Of a stretch of DNA of 64,000 nucleotides, positions 1 through 8,804 are shown piece after piece. The notes beneath the pieces were generated by a model. It was not told the DNA's origin, ran no database searches, and saw nothing but the letters and a program-made list of their open reading frames with translations. Source of the stretch: Spirosomataceae bacterium TFI 002 (GTDB lineage: Bacteria > Bacteroidota > Bacteroidia > Cytophagales > Spirosomataceae); assembly GCA_900230115.1 (NCBI GenBank), contig LT907983.1:3673001-3737000 (forward strand), read 5' to 3'. Within the stretch, counting starts at the first letter, position 1, and the number at the start of each line of letters is the position of its first letter. The translations under genes were made by a program, and so were the position numbers.

Positions 1-1856
1 TGGCTGTAAAGAATATTCAAGAGGATATGATTACAAATGCCAATGCCATTGTGCGGTATGACAATCTTGAATTTGAAATCAAAAGCAAAGAAGAGACCGT
101 CACAAAAAGAACTTGGGCAATTACGATTCTCAATGAAAAAGGGGAAAAGGCTCACGGCACCTTTAAAACCTATTACGATAAACTTTCTAAAATTAAAGAT
201 ATCGAATGTGCTCTTTATGATTTAAATGGAAAGGAGATACGAAAACTTAGAAGAGGAGATATAAGAGATATTGGTCTTGGCTACGCGAGCGATGAAGTGA
301 TTGATAACCGTATAAAAATTGCGAGTTTTGATGATAAAAGATATGACTATCCATACACTGTGGTATTCAATTATGTAGAAGAGTCCAAAAATTCAATGTT
401 TTACCCTACTTGGTATCCTATAAGAGCTGAAAACACAAGTTTAGAGAAAGCCACTTTTACCGTTTTAAATCCCAATTCCATTCCTTTTAGATTCAAGGAA
501 ACTAATTACAATGGCAACATTGAAAGTGATGTTATAATCGCGAATACAAATAAGACTTGGACCGCAAAAAGTTTGAAGGCATACGAGAATGAGTCTATGT
601 CCTATGAAAATGGTCAAATAGGAATTGTATTGGCACCTGCCATGTTCGAACTTGATGGTAAAAGCGGTGACTTAAAATCATGGGAATCTGCTTCTAATTT
701 CTATTATCGCTTAAATGATGGGCGTCAAAAATTGCCGTCTAATTCCATAAATAAAGTAAAAGAACTTACAGCTGGTATTACTGATCCTGTGCTCATTGTC
801 AAAAAAGTATATGAGTACATGCAGTCACATACGAGGTATATGAGTATTCAGCTTGGTGTGGGAGGTTGGCAGACAATTCCTGCAGAAAAGGTTGCCATGA
901 ACGGCTACGGAGATTGCAAAGCACTAACGAATTATACTGTCGCTTTACTCCATGAACTAGGTCTAAAAGATGCTTGTGCGGCATTGGTGAGAGCAGGTAA
1001 AAGCAATAGATTTCCCTACACTGATTTCTCAAGGATGGATTTTAATCATGTAATAGCATGTATACCCATGAAATCAGACACCATTTGGTTGGAATGCACC
1101 AGTCAAACAAACCCCTTTGGATACTTGGGTTCTTTTACTGGAAACAGAACTGCTCTATTGATAAAACCTCAGGGAGGAGAATTGGTTAAAACTAAAACAT
1201 ATTCACCAATTCAAAATTTACAAAAAAGACTGACGGAAATTTCTGTTTCTGACGACGGAAGTGCAACCATTATGGTAAATGGAACCTACATGGGATTGCA
1301 ACAAGAAACACGTAATTCGGTATTGGAGCAATTGAACACCGAGGATCAAAAAAAGTGGCTATTAGAGCAAGTTAACCTACCCAATTTTGAACTCGTCAGT
1401 TTTAGTTTTGACTCCCAAAAGGAAAGCTTACCAGTAATTAATGAGAAACTTGAAATTGTATCACGAAAGTTTGCTTCCAAAAGTGGTAAACGAATGTTTG
1501 TAAAACTTAACCCAATTTCAACATTTTTTCCTACTCCACCTAAGCTTGAGAATCGTGTAACAGATATCTACCTAAATGAAAATATTTATTCCATAATGGA
1601 TATAGATAGCATTGTTTTTCACTTACCTAAAGATGTTGAAGTAGAGCATTTACCCAAGTCTGCTTTTTTTGAAAGCGAATTTGGTAGCTATGAAGTGAAG
1701 TATGAAAGAAATCAAGATGTACTTGTTGTAAATCGAAAGGTTACAATGACAGGTGGTACATATCCAGCAAGTAAATACAACGAATTATATGAGTTTATCA
1801 AAAGTATAAATAAAGCTGACGCAGCCAGAGCAGTTATTTTACTCGGAGAAACTTAA
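1..1856 (+). CDS. DUF3857/transglutaminase-like domain protein, 5' end outside window
   Basis: The frame is open back to base 3, so the true start lies left of the window and the ATG at 27 is internal or only a fallback; 617 residues are visible. Numbering from that ATG, residues 1-190 resemble DUF3857, the beta-rich domain that precedes transglutaminase folds in Bacteroidota. The transglutaminase-like core spans about 265-360, with a probable catalytic triad of C297 (GDCKAL), H341 (FNHVI) and an acidic residue at E356 (WLECTS). The remaining 250 residues are beta-rich and unassigned. Such proteins are usually exported, but the signal peptide would lie outside the window. The substrate is unknown. 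The gene converges on the DUF1080 lipoprotein gene with 28 bp between stops. Family assignment is fairly sure; activity is inferred. Confidence 0.85.
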   Translation, partial: AVKNIQEDMITNANAIVRYDNLEFEIKSKEETVTKRTWAITILNEKGEKAHGTFKTYYDKLSKIKDIECALYDLNGKEIRKLRRGDIRDIGLGYASDEVIDNRIKIASFDDKRYDYPYTVVFNYVEESKNSMFYPTWYPIRAENTSLEKATFTVLNPNSIPFRFKETNYNGNIESDVIIANTNKTWTAKSLKAYENESMSYENGQIGIVLAPAMFELDGKSGDLKSWESASNFYYRLNDGRQKLPSNSINKVKELTAGITDPVLIVKKVYEYMQSHTRYMSIQLGVGGWQTIPAEKVAMNGYGDCKALTNYTVALLHELGLKDACAALVRAGKSNRFPYTDFSRMDFNHVIACIPMKSDTIWLECTSQTNPFGYLGSFTGNRTALLIKPQGGELVKTKTYSPIQNLQKRLTEISVSDDGSATIMVNGTYMGLQQETRNSVLEQLNTEDQKKWLLEQVNLPNFELVSFSFDSQKESLPVINEKLEIVSRKFASKSGKRMFVKLNPISTFFPTPPKLENRVTDIYLNENIYSIMDIDSIVFHLPKDVEVEHLPKSAFFESEFGSYEVKYERNQDVLVVNRKVTMTGGTYPASKYNELYEFIKSINKADAARAVILLGET

Positions 1857-1884
1857 AATACCATTTGAGTTATTTGAAAGGTGA

Positions 1885-2502
1885 CTAAATCTCCTTAATC
1901 ATGATGTTTTTCCATGAAACCTTTATTCCACCGCCGTCATGGATTTGAAGAGCAATTGAACCATTTGCAGCTCCAATTTTAGCATCATTAAGTGTAATCA
2001 TTTCTGTGCCATTTAGCCAAGTAGTGATTACATCATTCTCCATTCTTATTTTCATGGTATTCCATTCGCCCATTTTAAGAGCTTTGTCTTTTTCTGGATC
2101 AGGCTTTATCAACCAACCTCTACCATAAGACTCGTAGATTCCACCAGTAGAGTGACCTGGAGGTGCAACTTCGGCTTGCCATCCAGATACTTTAGTTCCT
2201 ACAATTGTAGAGTGAACGAATATTCCGCTATTTCCATTTGCTTCTTGCTTAAAATCAATACTTAGCTCAAAATTCTTGTAGCTTTTTTCAGTTGCTAAAT
2301 AGCCATAACCTTTTTCTGGGCCACTTTCGCAAATCATAAGACCATCTTTTACAAACCATTTCTCTGTTCCGTAGATTTTCCAACCATCTAAATTTTTGCC
2401 ATTAAATATCGACTTATATCCGTCGTTGGTGGCTGGTTTTTGGCAAGAGATAAATGCTAAAAAAGCGAAAGATAAAATTAAGTAGTTAAGGTGTTTTCCC
2501 AT
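1885..2502 (-). CDS. DUF1080 (3-keto-disaccharide hydrolase-like) lipoprotein
   Basis: The 205-residue protein has a lipoprotein signal ending in LAFISC with the lipidated cysteine at C20. Residues 30-203 match the DUF1080 concanavalin-like fold: an IFNGKNLDGW opening, the GNSGIFVHS core, GWQAEV, and the WNTMKIRMEN and TTWLNGTEM strands. Family members bind or hydrolyse carbohydrates, and some act on 3-keto-glycosides. The ATG lies 17 bp inside the 3' end of the upstream amidohydrolase gene, so the two are probably one operon with coupled translation. That pairing suggests extracytoplasmic turnover of cell-wall or sugar material, but no substrate can be read from the sequence. Confidence 0.85.
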   Translation of the reverse strand: MGKHLNYLILSFAFLAFISCQKPATNDGYKSIFNGKNLDGWKIYGTEKWFVKDGLMICESGPEKGYGYLATEKSYKNFELSIDFKQEANGNSGIFVHSTIVGTKVSGWQAEVAPPGHSTGGIYESYGRGWLIKPDPEKDKALKMGEWNTMKIRMENDVITTWLNGTEMITLNDAKIGAANGSIALQIHDGGGIKVSWKNIMIKEI

Positions 2503-4054
2503 TTCCGTATATTATTTGTCCAGGTTTTGCTCCGTTATGTTTTCCTTTGTTAAGAACTATTTTTCCGTTTACAATTACGTATTCGAATCCTTGGCTGTAT
2601 TGATGAGGTTCATCAAAAGTGGCAAGGTCAGTTATTTTATTTTCGTCGAAGATAGTAATATCCGCCCAATTGCCAATACGCAAACTTCCTCGGTCTTTAA
2701 TTCCCATACGTTGGGCAGGTAATGAGGTCATTTTTCTAATGGCTTCTTCAAGTGGCATTGCCAATTGATCTCGTACATAAGTACCGAGTACACGTGCATT
2801 GGTTCCATAGGAGCGAGGGTGCGGTTTGGTTGCACTAGGTTCATTCACACCACCATCCGAAGCGATAATAGTATGAGGATATTGCATAATGCTGAGTACA
2901 TCTTCATCACTCATCCAATGATACACCATTTGAGCGAAACCGTCGAGATGTAGATTAAGGATGAGGTTTGCTTCTACCTCAGCAGAGTCAGCCTGATTGA
3001 TGGCTAAATTAATCTCTCGAATGTTTTTACCAACTAGTTCTGGATTGCTTTGGTAGTCCGCCACGTAAGCATAATCAAAATGCTCACGCTCTTCCGACCG
3101 TAGACTTTCTACCATTTCTGCGATGATTTTTTCTCTATTTTTATCAAATCTCTTTTTAATTTCGTCGGTTGTTCCCTCCAAAGCCCACGATGGAATAAGA
3201 TAATCTAAACCGGTGCTAGCGGCTGTGTAAGGATATTGGTCAATGCCAATGTCTAAGCCTTCTAGTCTTGCTTGGTCTACCTTAAAAAGTGTACTAAAGC
3301 TTTGACCCCAAAGTGGTTTGTGAGCAATTTTGAAATGGGAAATTTGTACTGGGATGCCGCTTTGTCTTCCTACTTCTATGGCTTCTTCTACAGCTTCTCT
3401 TACTTTTTCACCTTCATTACGAATGTGTGAGGTGTAAATTCCATTATGTTTCTTTGCGACTTTGGCTAAGTCTATTACTTCATCAATGCTTGCGTATGTT
3501 CCGGGTACATAGACTAAACCAGTACTCAGTCCCAATGCACCTTCTTTCATGGCATTCGCGACGTACTTTTGCATTAAATTTGACTGTGAATTGTTCGGCT
3601 TTTTGTTTGCGTTGCCTAGCACTTTGGTTCTCACGCTTCCATGCCCGATAAAAGAGCCTACATTTACCGAAACTTTTTCATCTTCAACCTTCTTTAAGAA
3701 GCTTCCAATATGAACCTCCGAATCTCCACAGTTTCCCGTAATGATACTGGTAACTCCGTCGTGAATAAAATTATTGGCAGTAGGATGGGCAAAAAGTGAC
3801 CATTCAATATGCGTATGAATATCGATAAAACCAGGAGCAACGATGTGGTCATTGGCATCTATAATTGATTTAGCATTTGATCGCTTAATTTGACCAATCT
3901 CAGCAATTTTTCCATTTCTGATTCCAATATCAGCTCTAAACCATGGATTTCCAGTACCATCGATTACTCTCCCGTTTTTGATTACTAGGTCGTAGTCTTG
4001 GGAGTCGGCACTATAACAGGTGAAGAGGAGTAGGATTAAGAGCTTTAACTTCAT
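2486..4054 (-). CDS. D-aminoacylase-type amidohydrolase (N-acyl-D-amino-acid deacylase family), exported
   Basis: This 522-residue amidohydrolase starts with a signal peptide of about 19 residues (MKLKLLILLLF...SADSQ). The metal-site residues of the D-aminoacylase subgroup are visible: H80 and H82 in DIHTHIEW, the diagnostic C109 in ITGNCGDS, H210 in TSHIRNEGE, H240 in ISHFK and D400 in ASDGG. The C-terminal beta-sandwich ends with the usual WADITIFD and YVIVNGKIV strands. Known relatives release free D-amino acids from N-acyl forms or act on D-residue dipeptides. With an export signal it may work in the periplasm, perhaps on peptidoglycan-derived compounds (inference). It is the first gene of a pair whose second member, the DUF1080 lipoprotein, overlaps it by 17 bp. 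Confidence 0.88.
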   Translation of the reverse strand: MKLKLLILLLFTCYSADSQDYDLVIKNGRVIDGTGNPWFRADIGIRNGKIAEIGQIKRSNAKSIIDANDHIVAPGFIDIHTHIEWSLFAHPTANNFIHDGVTSIITGNCGDSEVHIGSFLKKVEDEKVSVNVGSFIGHGSVRTKVLGNANKKPNNSQSNLMQKYVANAMKEGALGLSTGLVYVPGTYASIDEVIDLAKVAKKHNGIYTSHIRNEGEKVREAVEEAIEVGRQSGIPVQISHFKIAHKPLWGQSFSTLFKVDQARLEGLDIGIDQYPYTAASTGLDYLIPSWALEGTTDEIKKRFDKNREKIIAEMVESLRSEEREHFDYAYVADYQSNPELVGKNIREINLAINQADSAEVEANLILNLHLDGFAQMVYHWMSDEDVLSIMQYPHTIIASDGGVNEPSATKPHPRSYGTNARVLGTYVRDQLAMPLEEAIRKMTSLPAQRMGIKDRGSLRIGNWADITIFDENKITDLATFDEPHQYSQGFEYVIVNGKIVLNKGKHNGAKPGQIIYGNGKTP

Positions 4055-4202
4055 TTATGGGTTTACTTGCGAGCCGTCAATTTAGTGATGTTTTCTTAAA
4101 AGCTCTGGATTAGCAATGCGAGAATAAGCTTGTTTATACATTTAGGTAAATGTTGAATTATTTGTGAATGAAAAATTACCTATCATCATTTAACAATTTT
4201 CA

Positions 4203-4210
4203 TATCTTTG
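4203..4210 (+). promoter_or_regulatory. minus-7 promoter box of dnaX
   Basis: TATCTTTG matches the Bacteroidota housekeeping box TAnnTTTG and ends only four bases before the dnaX ATG. Transcription normally starts a few bases after this box, so the mRNA could be leaderless or nearly so. No TTTG stands at the expected 19-21 bp upstream, which lowers confidence. Confidence 0.5.
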
Positions 4211-4214
4211 CTTC

Positions 4215-5957
4215 ATGGAGAAATTCGTTGTCTCGGCGAGAAAATATAGACCTACTACCTTTGATTCGGTTGTTGGTCAGTCGCACATTACAACTACATT
4301 AAAAAATGCAATAAAGACGGAGCATTTGGCTCAGGCGTTTTTGTTTTGCGGACCACGTGGAGTAGGTAAAACTACTTGTGCACGAATATTGGCCAAAACC
4401 ATTAACTGTACAAATGTTACAGCGGATATAGAGCCTTGTCATACCTGTACATCGTGTAAGAATTTCACGGAAAACGCCTCTTTCAATATCCATGAGTTAG
4501 ATGCGGCTTCTAATAACTCTGTGGAAGACATTCGAAACTTGATTGACCAAGTTCGATTTCCTCCTCAAGATGGGAAGTATAAGGTTTATATCATTGATGA
4601 GGTTCACATGCTTTCATCAGCGGCTTTCAACGCCTTTTTGAAAACCTTGGAGGAGCCGCCTTCATATGCCATTTTTATATTGGCAACAACTGAGAAGCAC
4701 AAGATTCTCCCTACTATTTTGAGTCGTTGTCAGATTTTTGATTTCAATAGAATCAAAATTAAGGACATGGCGGATCATCTGACCGCAATTGCTGGAAAAG
4801 AAAATATAGAGGTAGAAGCAGAAGCGATGGAGCTCATTGCCCAAAAAGCCGACGGTGGTTTGCGTGATGCTCTTTCCATGTTTGACCTTAATGTAACTTT
4901 CTCAGAAGATAGTAAGATTACATATGCGGAGGTTTTAGAAAACCTTCACGTATTGGACCATGACTATTATTTCAAAATAGTGGATGCCTTATACGCTAGT
5001 GACTTAAGTCAAAGTCTCCTCCTTTTTGATGAAATTTTGTCCAAAGGCTTCGATGGACATCAATTTGTTTCTGGTTTGAATAGCCATATCCGTAATCTAC
5101 TGGTAGGTAGTGATGCTGCTACTGTGAAATTGATGGAGGTTTCTGAATCTGTAAAAGGAAGATTCTTACAGCAAGCGAAGGATGTAGATACTAGTTTTTT
5201 GCTTTCAGCACTTAGTTTAGGAAGTCAAATTGACCTTACTTTTAAAACTGCTAAGAATCAAAGACTGCATGTAGAAATTGGGCTTATGAAAATGGCTCAT
5301 ATTGTAAATGTGCTTAATCTTAGAGATTTACCTGCTCAGGCGGACGAAAAAAAAAAGCCTAACGAGCAGTTAAATGCTGCCCCAGTAGCATCTCAGTCTG
5401 TTGTGAATCAGCCGGTTGTGAACAAGGAAGCGGAGGTTGTTCAAACTAAGCCTGAAACTGCTGCGGTTGTTCCTTCAAGTCCTACGCCCAAAAAGAAGTT
5501 CTCGAAACTAAAGTCGGTTGCGGACTTAGAAGAAGAAGTGCTTGCTCCAGCAGCAAAAGCAAAATTAGCACAAGAAGAGGATCGTTCTCAATTCAAAGAA
5601 AATGTAGAATTGAATGAAGTTACTCTTAAAACTGCTTTAATGAATTTTGCGGATACGCTTCAAAAGCAATCGGAAAAAGTAATTGCTAAAAGTGATTTTT
5701 TGCTGAAAGGAAACGAAATGGAGTTGCAGATCATGAACCAGACACTCATGGATGTTTTCTTAACGCTCAAGCAAGATTTACTGGACTTTATCCGTAAGGA
5801 AGTAAGTAATTACGATCTTCAAATTAGTGCGATACTCACCGCCAAAACTAAAGAAGCCAAACCTCGAACAGAAGAAGAGAAGTTCAGAGCCATGCTTGAA
5901 AAAAATCCGGCTCTTAAAGATTTAAAAGATCACTTAGGACTTGATTTAGTATATTAG
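4215..5957 (+). CDS. dnaX: DNA polymerase III subunit gamma/tau
   Basis: DnaX is the ATPase that loads the sliding clamp and holds the replicative polymerase together. The N-terminal AAA+ module carries Walker A GPRGVGKT (46-53), a zinc-finger cluster of four cysteines just after it (about 64-82), Walker B DEVH and the sensor region LATTEKHKILPTILSRC. Clamp-loader domains II-III end near residue 370. A low-complexity Ala/Pro/Val/Lys linker follows (about 375-435), then a C-terminal domain expected to bind the polymerase alpha subunit. A run of ten A followed by G at 5347-5357 lies exactly at the domain III/linker border. A -1 slip there gives GCC then TAA at 5360, making a 382-residue gamma-like form (see findings). 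The start is the ATG four bases after the promoter box. Confidence 0.96.
   Translation: MEKFVVSARKYRPTTFDSVVGQSHITTTLKNAIKTEHLAQAFLFCGPRGVGKTTCARILAKTINCTNVTADIEPCHTCTSCKNFTENASFNIHELDAASNNSVEDIRNLIDQVRFPPQDGKYKVYIIDEVHMLSSAAFNAFLKTLEEPPSYAIFILATTEKHKILPTILSRCQIFDFNRIKIKDMADHLTAIAGKENIEVEAEAMELIAQKADGGLRDALSMFDLNVTFSEDSKITYAEVLENLHVLDHDYYFKIVDALYASDLSQSLLLFDEILSKGFDGHQFVSGLNSHIRNLLVGSDAATVKLMEVSESVKGRFLQQAKDVDTSFLLSALSLGSQIDLTFKTAKNQRLHVEIGLMKMAHIVNVLNLRDLPAQADEKKKPNEQLNAAPVASQSVVNQPVVNKEAEVVQTKPETAAVVPSSPTPKKKFSKLKSVADLEEEVLAPAAKAKLAQEEDRSQFKENVELNEVTLKTALMNFADTLQKQSEKVIAKSDFLLKGNEMELQIMNQTLMDVFLTLKQDLLDFIRKEVSNYDLQISAILTAKTKEAKPRTEEEKFRAMLEKNPALKDLKDHLGLDLVY
5347..5362 (+). promoter_or_regulatory. 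putative programmed slippage site in dnaX (A10G followed by -1 frame stop)
   Basis: Ten consecutive A and a G cover codons 378-381 (E-K-K-K). Re-pairing one base back makes the ribosome read GCC and then stop at TAA 5360-5362. Adding one A during transcription gives the same result. A small potential stem (ATGCT at 5374-5378 with AGCAT at 5387-5391) lies downstream. E. coli dnaX uses A6G frameshifting and Thermus dnaX uses an A9 transcriptional slippage run to make gamma. Confidence 0.5.
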
Positions 5958-6014
5958 TAGCTTGTATTGAATTATTTGTAACAGTTAATAATTTCATTTT
6001 TAACTACTATAGCT

Positions 6015-7244
6015 ATGAATTGTAAGAGCTTATCGAAACGTTTTCTTGTTCTCCTTCTTTTATTATTTGTATCAAATGCCATCCTCGCTCAAGGTTTAAT
6101 AGTGGAGGGGATGTCGATTGAACGCTTAAAGAAATATGGAGATTTTGTAGATGAGCAAATAGCTAAAGAAAGAATTCCTGGTGCTGCAATCCTTGTTTAC
6201 CGAAATGGGAAAGAAGTCTATCGAAAAAAAGGAGGTTACAGTGACGCTGTAGATAAAACAGACATGTCAATGGACGGTAGGTTTTACATTCAATCCATGA
6301 CGAAGCCAATCATAACTGCGGCGTTCATGATGCTGTACGAAGAAGGTCACTTTTTATTAACTGACCCAGTATCGAAATACATTCCGGCATTCAAAAACCT
6401 TAAAGTTGCTACTGATCCCAGTAAAGGAAAAGCTAGCGAGGCAGTTCCGATGGATCGGGAAATTACGCTTGCTCACTTGCTAACGCACACTTCAGGCTTG
6501 TCTCATGGCTTGGGTGGGACTGAGTTAGACAAGGACTACGCAAAAACAATGTATTACACACCGCACAAAACCATTCAAGATAGAATGAATGCAATGCTTG
6601 AACTTCCTCTGATGTTTCAGCCTGGTACTTCTTGGTATTACAGTGCGGCTCCTGATGTACTATCTGTTTTGATCGAACAATTTTCGGGAATCCCGACAGA
6701 TCAGTTTCTTCAAAAACGAATTTTTGACCCATTGGAAATGAGAAGCACAGGATATAATATTCCGGCTGCTGAGCAAGCAAAAATGGTTAAGGTACACACG
6801 CTTAATGACAAAGGAGAACTCATCAAAGGTGCTTACCAACCACCAATGAGTAATGTTACAGTTTGGAGTGGAGTAAACGGGTTATACAGTTCACCAGAGG
6901 ATTATGTAAAGTTTTGCCATATGCTTTTGAATAATGGAAAAGCGAACGGAAATCAGTTACTTGGCAAAAAGACCATTGAACTTATGACCACCAACAATTC
7001 CGCAAGCTTGAGAGACAAGGCTGGTGAGTCGTTTGGTTTGGGTTTTGCAATTGTTGAAAATCCCGGTGAGAGTCATCTATTAGGTTCAGTTGGTACCTTC
7101 TATTGGAGTGGAGCAAATAATACTCACTTCTTTATCGATCCCAAGGAAAAGATTGTTGCAGTATTTATGACACAAATAGCTCCATACTCCGATCGCTTTC
7201 ACGAAGAAATGAGGCGATTTGTACTTCAGGCTGTGGTGGATTAA
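6015..7244 (+). CDS. serine hydrolase of the beta-lactamase/class C (EstB-like) family, exported
   Basis: The 409-residue protein has a signal peptide ending near ILAQ (26). The class C fold shows the nucleophile motif S94-M-T-K97 and the second motif Y209-S-A in GTSWYYSAAP. LLTHTSGLSHG is the usual loop between them, and FGLGFAI and GTFYWSGANNT resemble the C-terminal strands next to the active site. The YSA motif, rather than YAN, is typical of esterases and other non-beta-lactamase members, so hydrolysis of an ester or D-amino-acid peptide is more likely than antibiotic resistance. The gene follows dnaX after 57 bp in the same direction. It converges on a secreted protein gene across 216 bp of non-coding DNA. 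Confidence 0.88.
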   Translation: MNCKSLSKRFLVLLLLLFVSNAILAQGLIVEGMSIERLKKYGDFVDEQIAKERIPGAAILVYRNGKEVYRKKGGYSDAVDKTDMSMDGRFYIQSMTKPIITAAFMMLYEEGHFLLTDPVSKYIPAFKNLKVATDPSKGKASEAVPMDREITLAHLLTHTSGLSHGLGGTELDKDYAKTMYYTPHKTIQDRMNAMLELPLMFQPGTSWYYSAAPDVLSVLIEQFSGIPTDQFLQKRIFDPLEMRSTGYNIPAAEQAKMVKVHTLNDKGELIKGAYQPPMSNVTVWSGVNGLYSSPEDYVKFCHMLLNNGKANGNQLLGKKTIELMTTNNSASLRDKAGESFGLGFAIVENPGESHLLGSVGTFYWSGANNTHFFIDPKEKIVAVFMTQIAPYSDRFHEEMRRFVLQAVVD

Positions 7245-7289
7245 TCAAGAGAAGTAGTTCTTTTGAGAATCGGAATTATTAAAGTCACC

Positions 7290-7347
7290 CTTCACTTTTT
7301 TGAGCTTTTGTCTAAGTATTTAATATCATTAAAGTGAAGAGAAGCTC
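7290..7347. repeat. pair of interleaved inverted repeats between convergent genes
   Basis: CTTCACTTT (7290-7298) is complementary to AAAGTGAAG (7331-7339), and GAGCTT (7302-7307) is complementary to AAGCTC (7342-7347). The stems interleave, a pseudoknot-like order. The site lies in the 216-bp gap between the serine hydrolase and the convergent secreted protein, where a transcription end is expected. There is no clear T-run, so terminator function is only a guess. Confidence 0.3.
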
Positions 7348-7460
7348 TTATCAAGGTTTACCATTCGTTATGGGCGGCTGAACTAAAAAAATGAATCACC
7401 TTCACATTTACTACTAAGGTATTATCTAGGACAGCCAATTACCTAAAAGGATTGAATACT

Positions 7461-8555
7461 TTAATTGATTACATGCCAATCAGTACCATCAGAAACTAGA
7501 TGTACAGAAGTGTCAACCGGAATTGTAGAAGTACTTAAATTGTAATTAACCTTATAAGGTTCTGTTAAAGTAATAATTTGAGTTCCATGATTCAATATAT
7601 ATAAATGCCTCCCTATTGCTGTATTTGCAACAGGAATATATAGAGATAAGGGACTGGTTCCAGTAAAAACAAATGTATGTCCTCTGTTTCCCCACATTCC
7701 TCCATTTTGAGTAGCAACTGGAAAATCAGTTGAACCTCCAAAAGAGAAGGTACTGTTACCGTAGGCTTGACCCGAATCAAATATGAATTGACCGTTATCC
7801 TTTATTGTTAAATTGCCATTTATTAAATTGAATTTGATATTATCTGGACCATGAGTAATTGTTTTTGCAGCGTAATTTGTCGATTTGTTGAATATAATTT
7901 TTTCATTTTCACCAATCTGCAAGGTGCCATTTAGATTTAAATCTCCATCAAATTGCGTATCTCGATTGAGGACAACTTTTTCCCATATTGCTCCATTATA
8001 AACCATTGGTATATTTTTACTACTGCTATAGGTAATCATTCCTTTTTTGGGAGATGGAACAGGTAGCGTATTTGGTTCATTTACAATGGCCAATTCAATA
8101 TTTGTAGGATTAACCGTTGTCGACAGCACTTCATCACAAAAGCAAGAGCCTGTAATGGCTAAAGTTTCAATGTTACCAGTATTGCTAGGTACTATCCCGT
8201 AATCGTACCACATACCAGTCCATACCTCCCACTGCGTATTGCAATCGGGCACAACACTTGCACTTGGAGAAACGGACTTATAAAGGAGTCTAACATTACC
8301 ATCTCCTTCTTGTTCTATATACCAGTGGTTTTGCTTTCTCACTATTGTGAAACCGATATATGATCCCGAAGGTCCTGGATGACTGTATACGAATGTGCCA
8401 ACATCTTGACTTCCAATGGTCGCCCAATAGTTTGAATAAGAATAAGTAGAAACTGAATACGTGCCATTTATCAAAGGGTATTCATTTGCTCCAGTAATTG
8501 TTATCTGGGCGATACCAGAAAATGATAATAGTAGTAGAAGAATTGTAGTTTTCAT
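7461..8555 (-). CDS. secreted protein with a shared N-terminal domain and a stalk/head-like C-terminus
   Basis: I do not recognise a named family for the whole protein (364 residues). It has a signal peptide ending near GIAQ (17). Residues 18-150 share a pattern with the gene at 8805-10043: ITxTG, NGTY, WYIE, an invariant-looking C-x-T/V-x-W segment, and ITG followed by Cys-rich residues. The rest (190-364) has a short linker (MVYNGAIWEKVV), Asn/Gly-rich strands such as GDLNLNGTLQIGENEKIIF, and a tail ending SDGTDWHVIN. This resembles the stalk and head modules of bacterial surface fibres and phage tail proteins. No T9SS sorting domain is visible. It may be a surface adhesin or binding protein (inference). 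It lies 249 bp downstream of its paralogue. Confidence 0.75.
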   Translation of the reverse strand: MKTTILLLLLSFSGIAQITITGANEYPLINGTYSVSTYSYSNYWATIGSQDVGTFVYSHPGPSGSYIGFTIVRKQNHWYIEQEGDGNVRLLYKSVSPSASVVPDCNTQWEVWTGMWYDYGIVPSNTGNIETLAITGSCFCDEVLSTTVNPTNIELAIVNEPNTLPVPSPKKGMITYSSSKNIPMVYNGAIWEKVVLNRDTQFDGDLNLNGTLQIGENEKIIFNKSTNYAAKTITHGPDNIKFNLINGNLTIKDNGQFIFDSGQAYGNSTFSFGGSTDFPVATQNGGMWGNRGHTFVFTGTSPLSLYIPVANTAIGRHLYILNHGTQIITLTEPYKVNYNLSTSTIPVDTSVHLVSDGTDWHVIN

Positions 8556-8747
8556 AATTCATTTAAATTATAAACGTATACTTAAAATTACATTAATCAT
8601 GGACGAATGCAATTCCCAGTTTATTTGCAATTCATCATCATTGTATTTTGTATGATATCCAAGCCTTGTTCTTTTTTGTAACCGTTTGGACTTGTATTTT
8701 TCTTTTATATTTCAAAAGTCTTGGAATAAATGAAGCCACGGCTTTCT

Positions 8748-8776
8748 TAATATTAGGGAGCTTTTGGACAAAAGCT
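8748..8776. repeat. perfect inverted repeat and shared 12-mer in the spacer between two secreted-protein genes
   Basis: AGCTTTTG (8759-8766) and CAAAAGCT (8769-8776) form an 8-bp stem with a 2-base loop, 28 bases past the stop of the upstream minus-strand gene. Just beside it, TAATATTAGGGA (8748-8759) repeats exactly a 12-mer inside the palindrome at 10431-10452. It could be a terminator for the 8805-10043 gene, although no T-run follows, or part of a control region for the 7461-8555 gene. Confidence 0.35.
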
Positions 8777-8804
8777 TGAAAAATAACTTTCAGAATAGAT
8801 ATAG

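Noticed and set aside
6015-7244. Antibiotic-resistance beta-lactamase
   Set aside because: The SxxK and YSA motifs fit the wider class C esterase/peptidase family, with no features specific to AmpC.
7290-7347. Riboswitch or functional pseudoknot
   Set aside because: The site lies between two gene tails, so it is not in a leader; loop lengths are poor for an H-type pseudoknot over a 9-bp stem.
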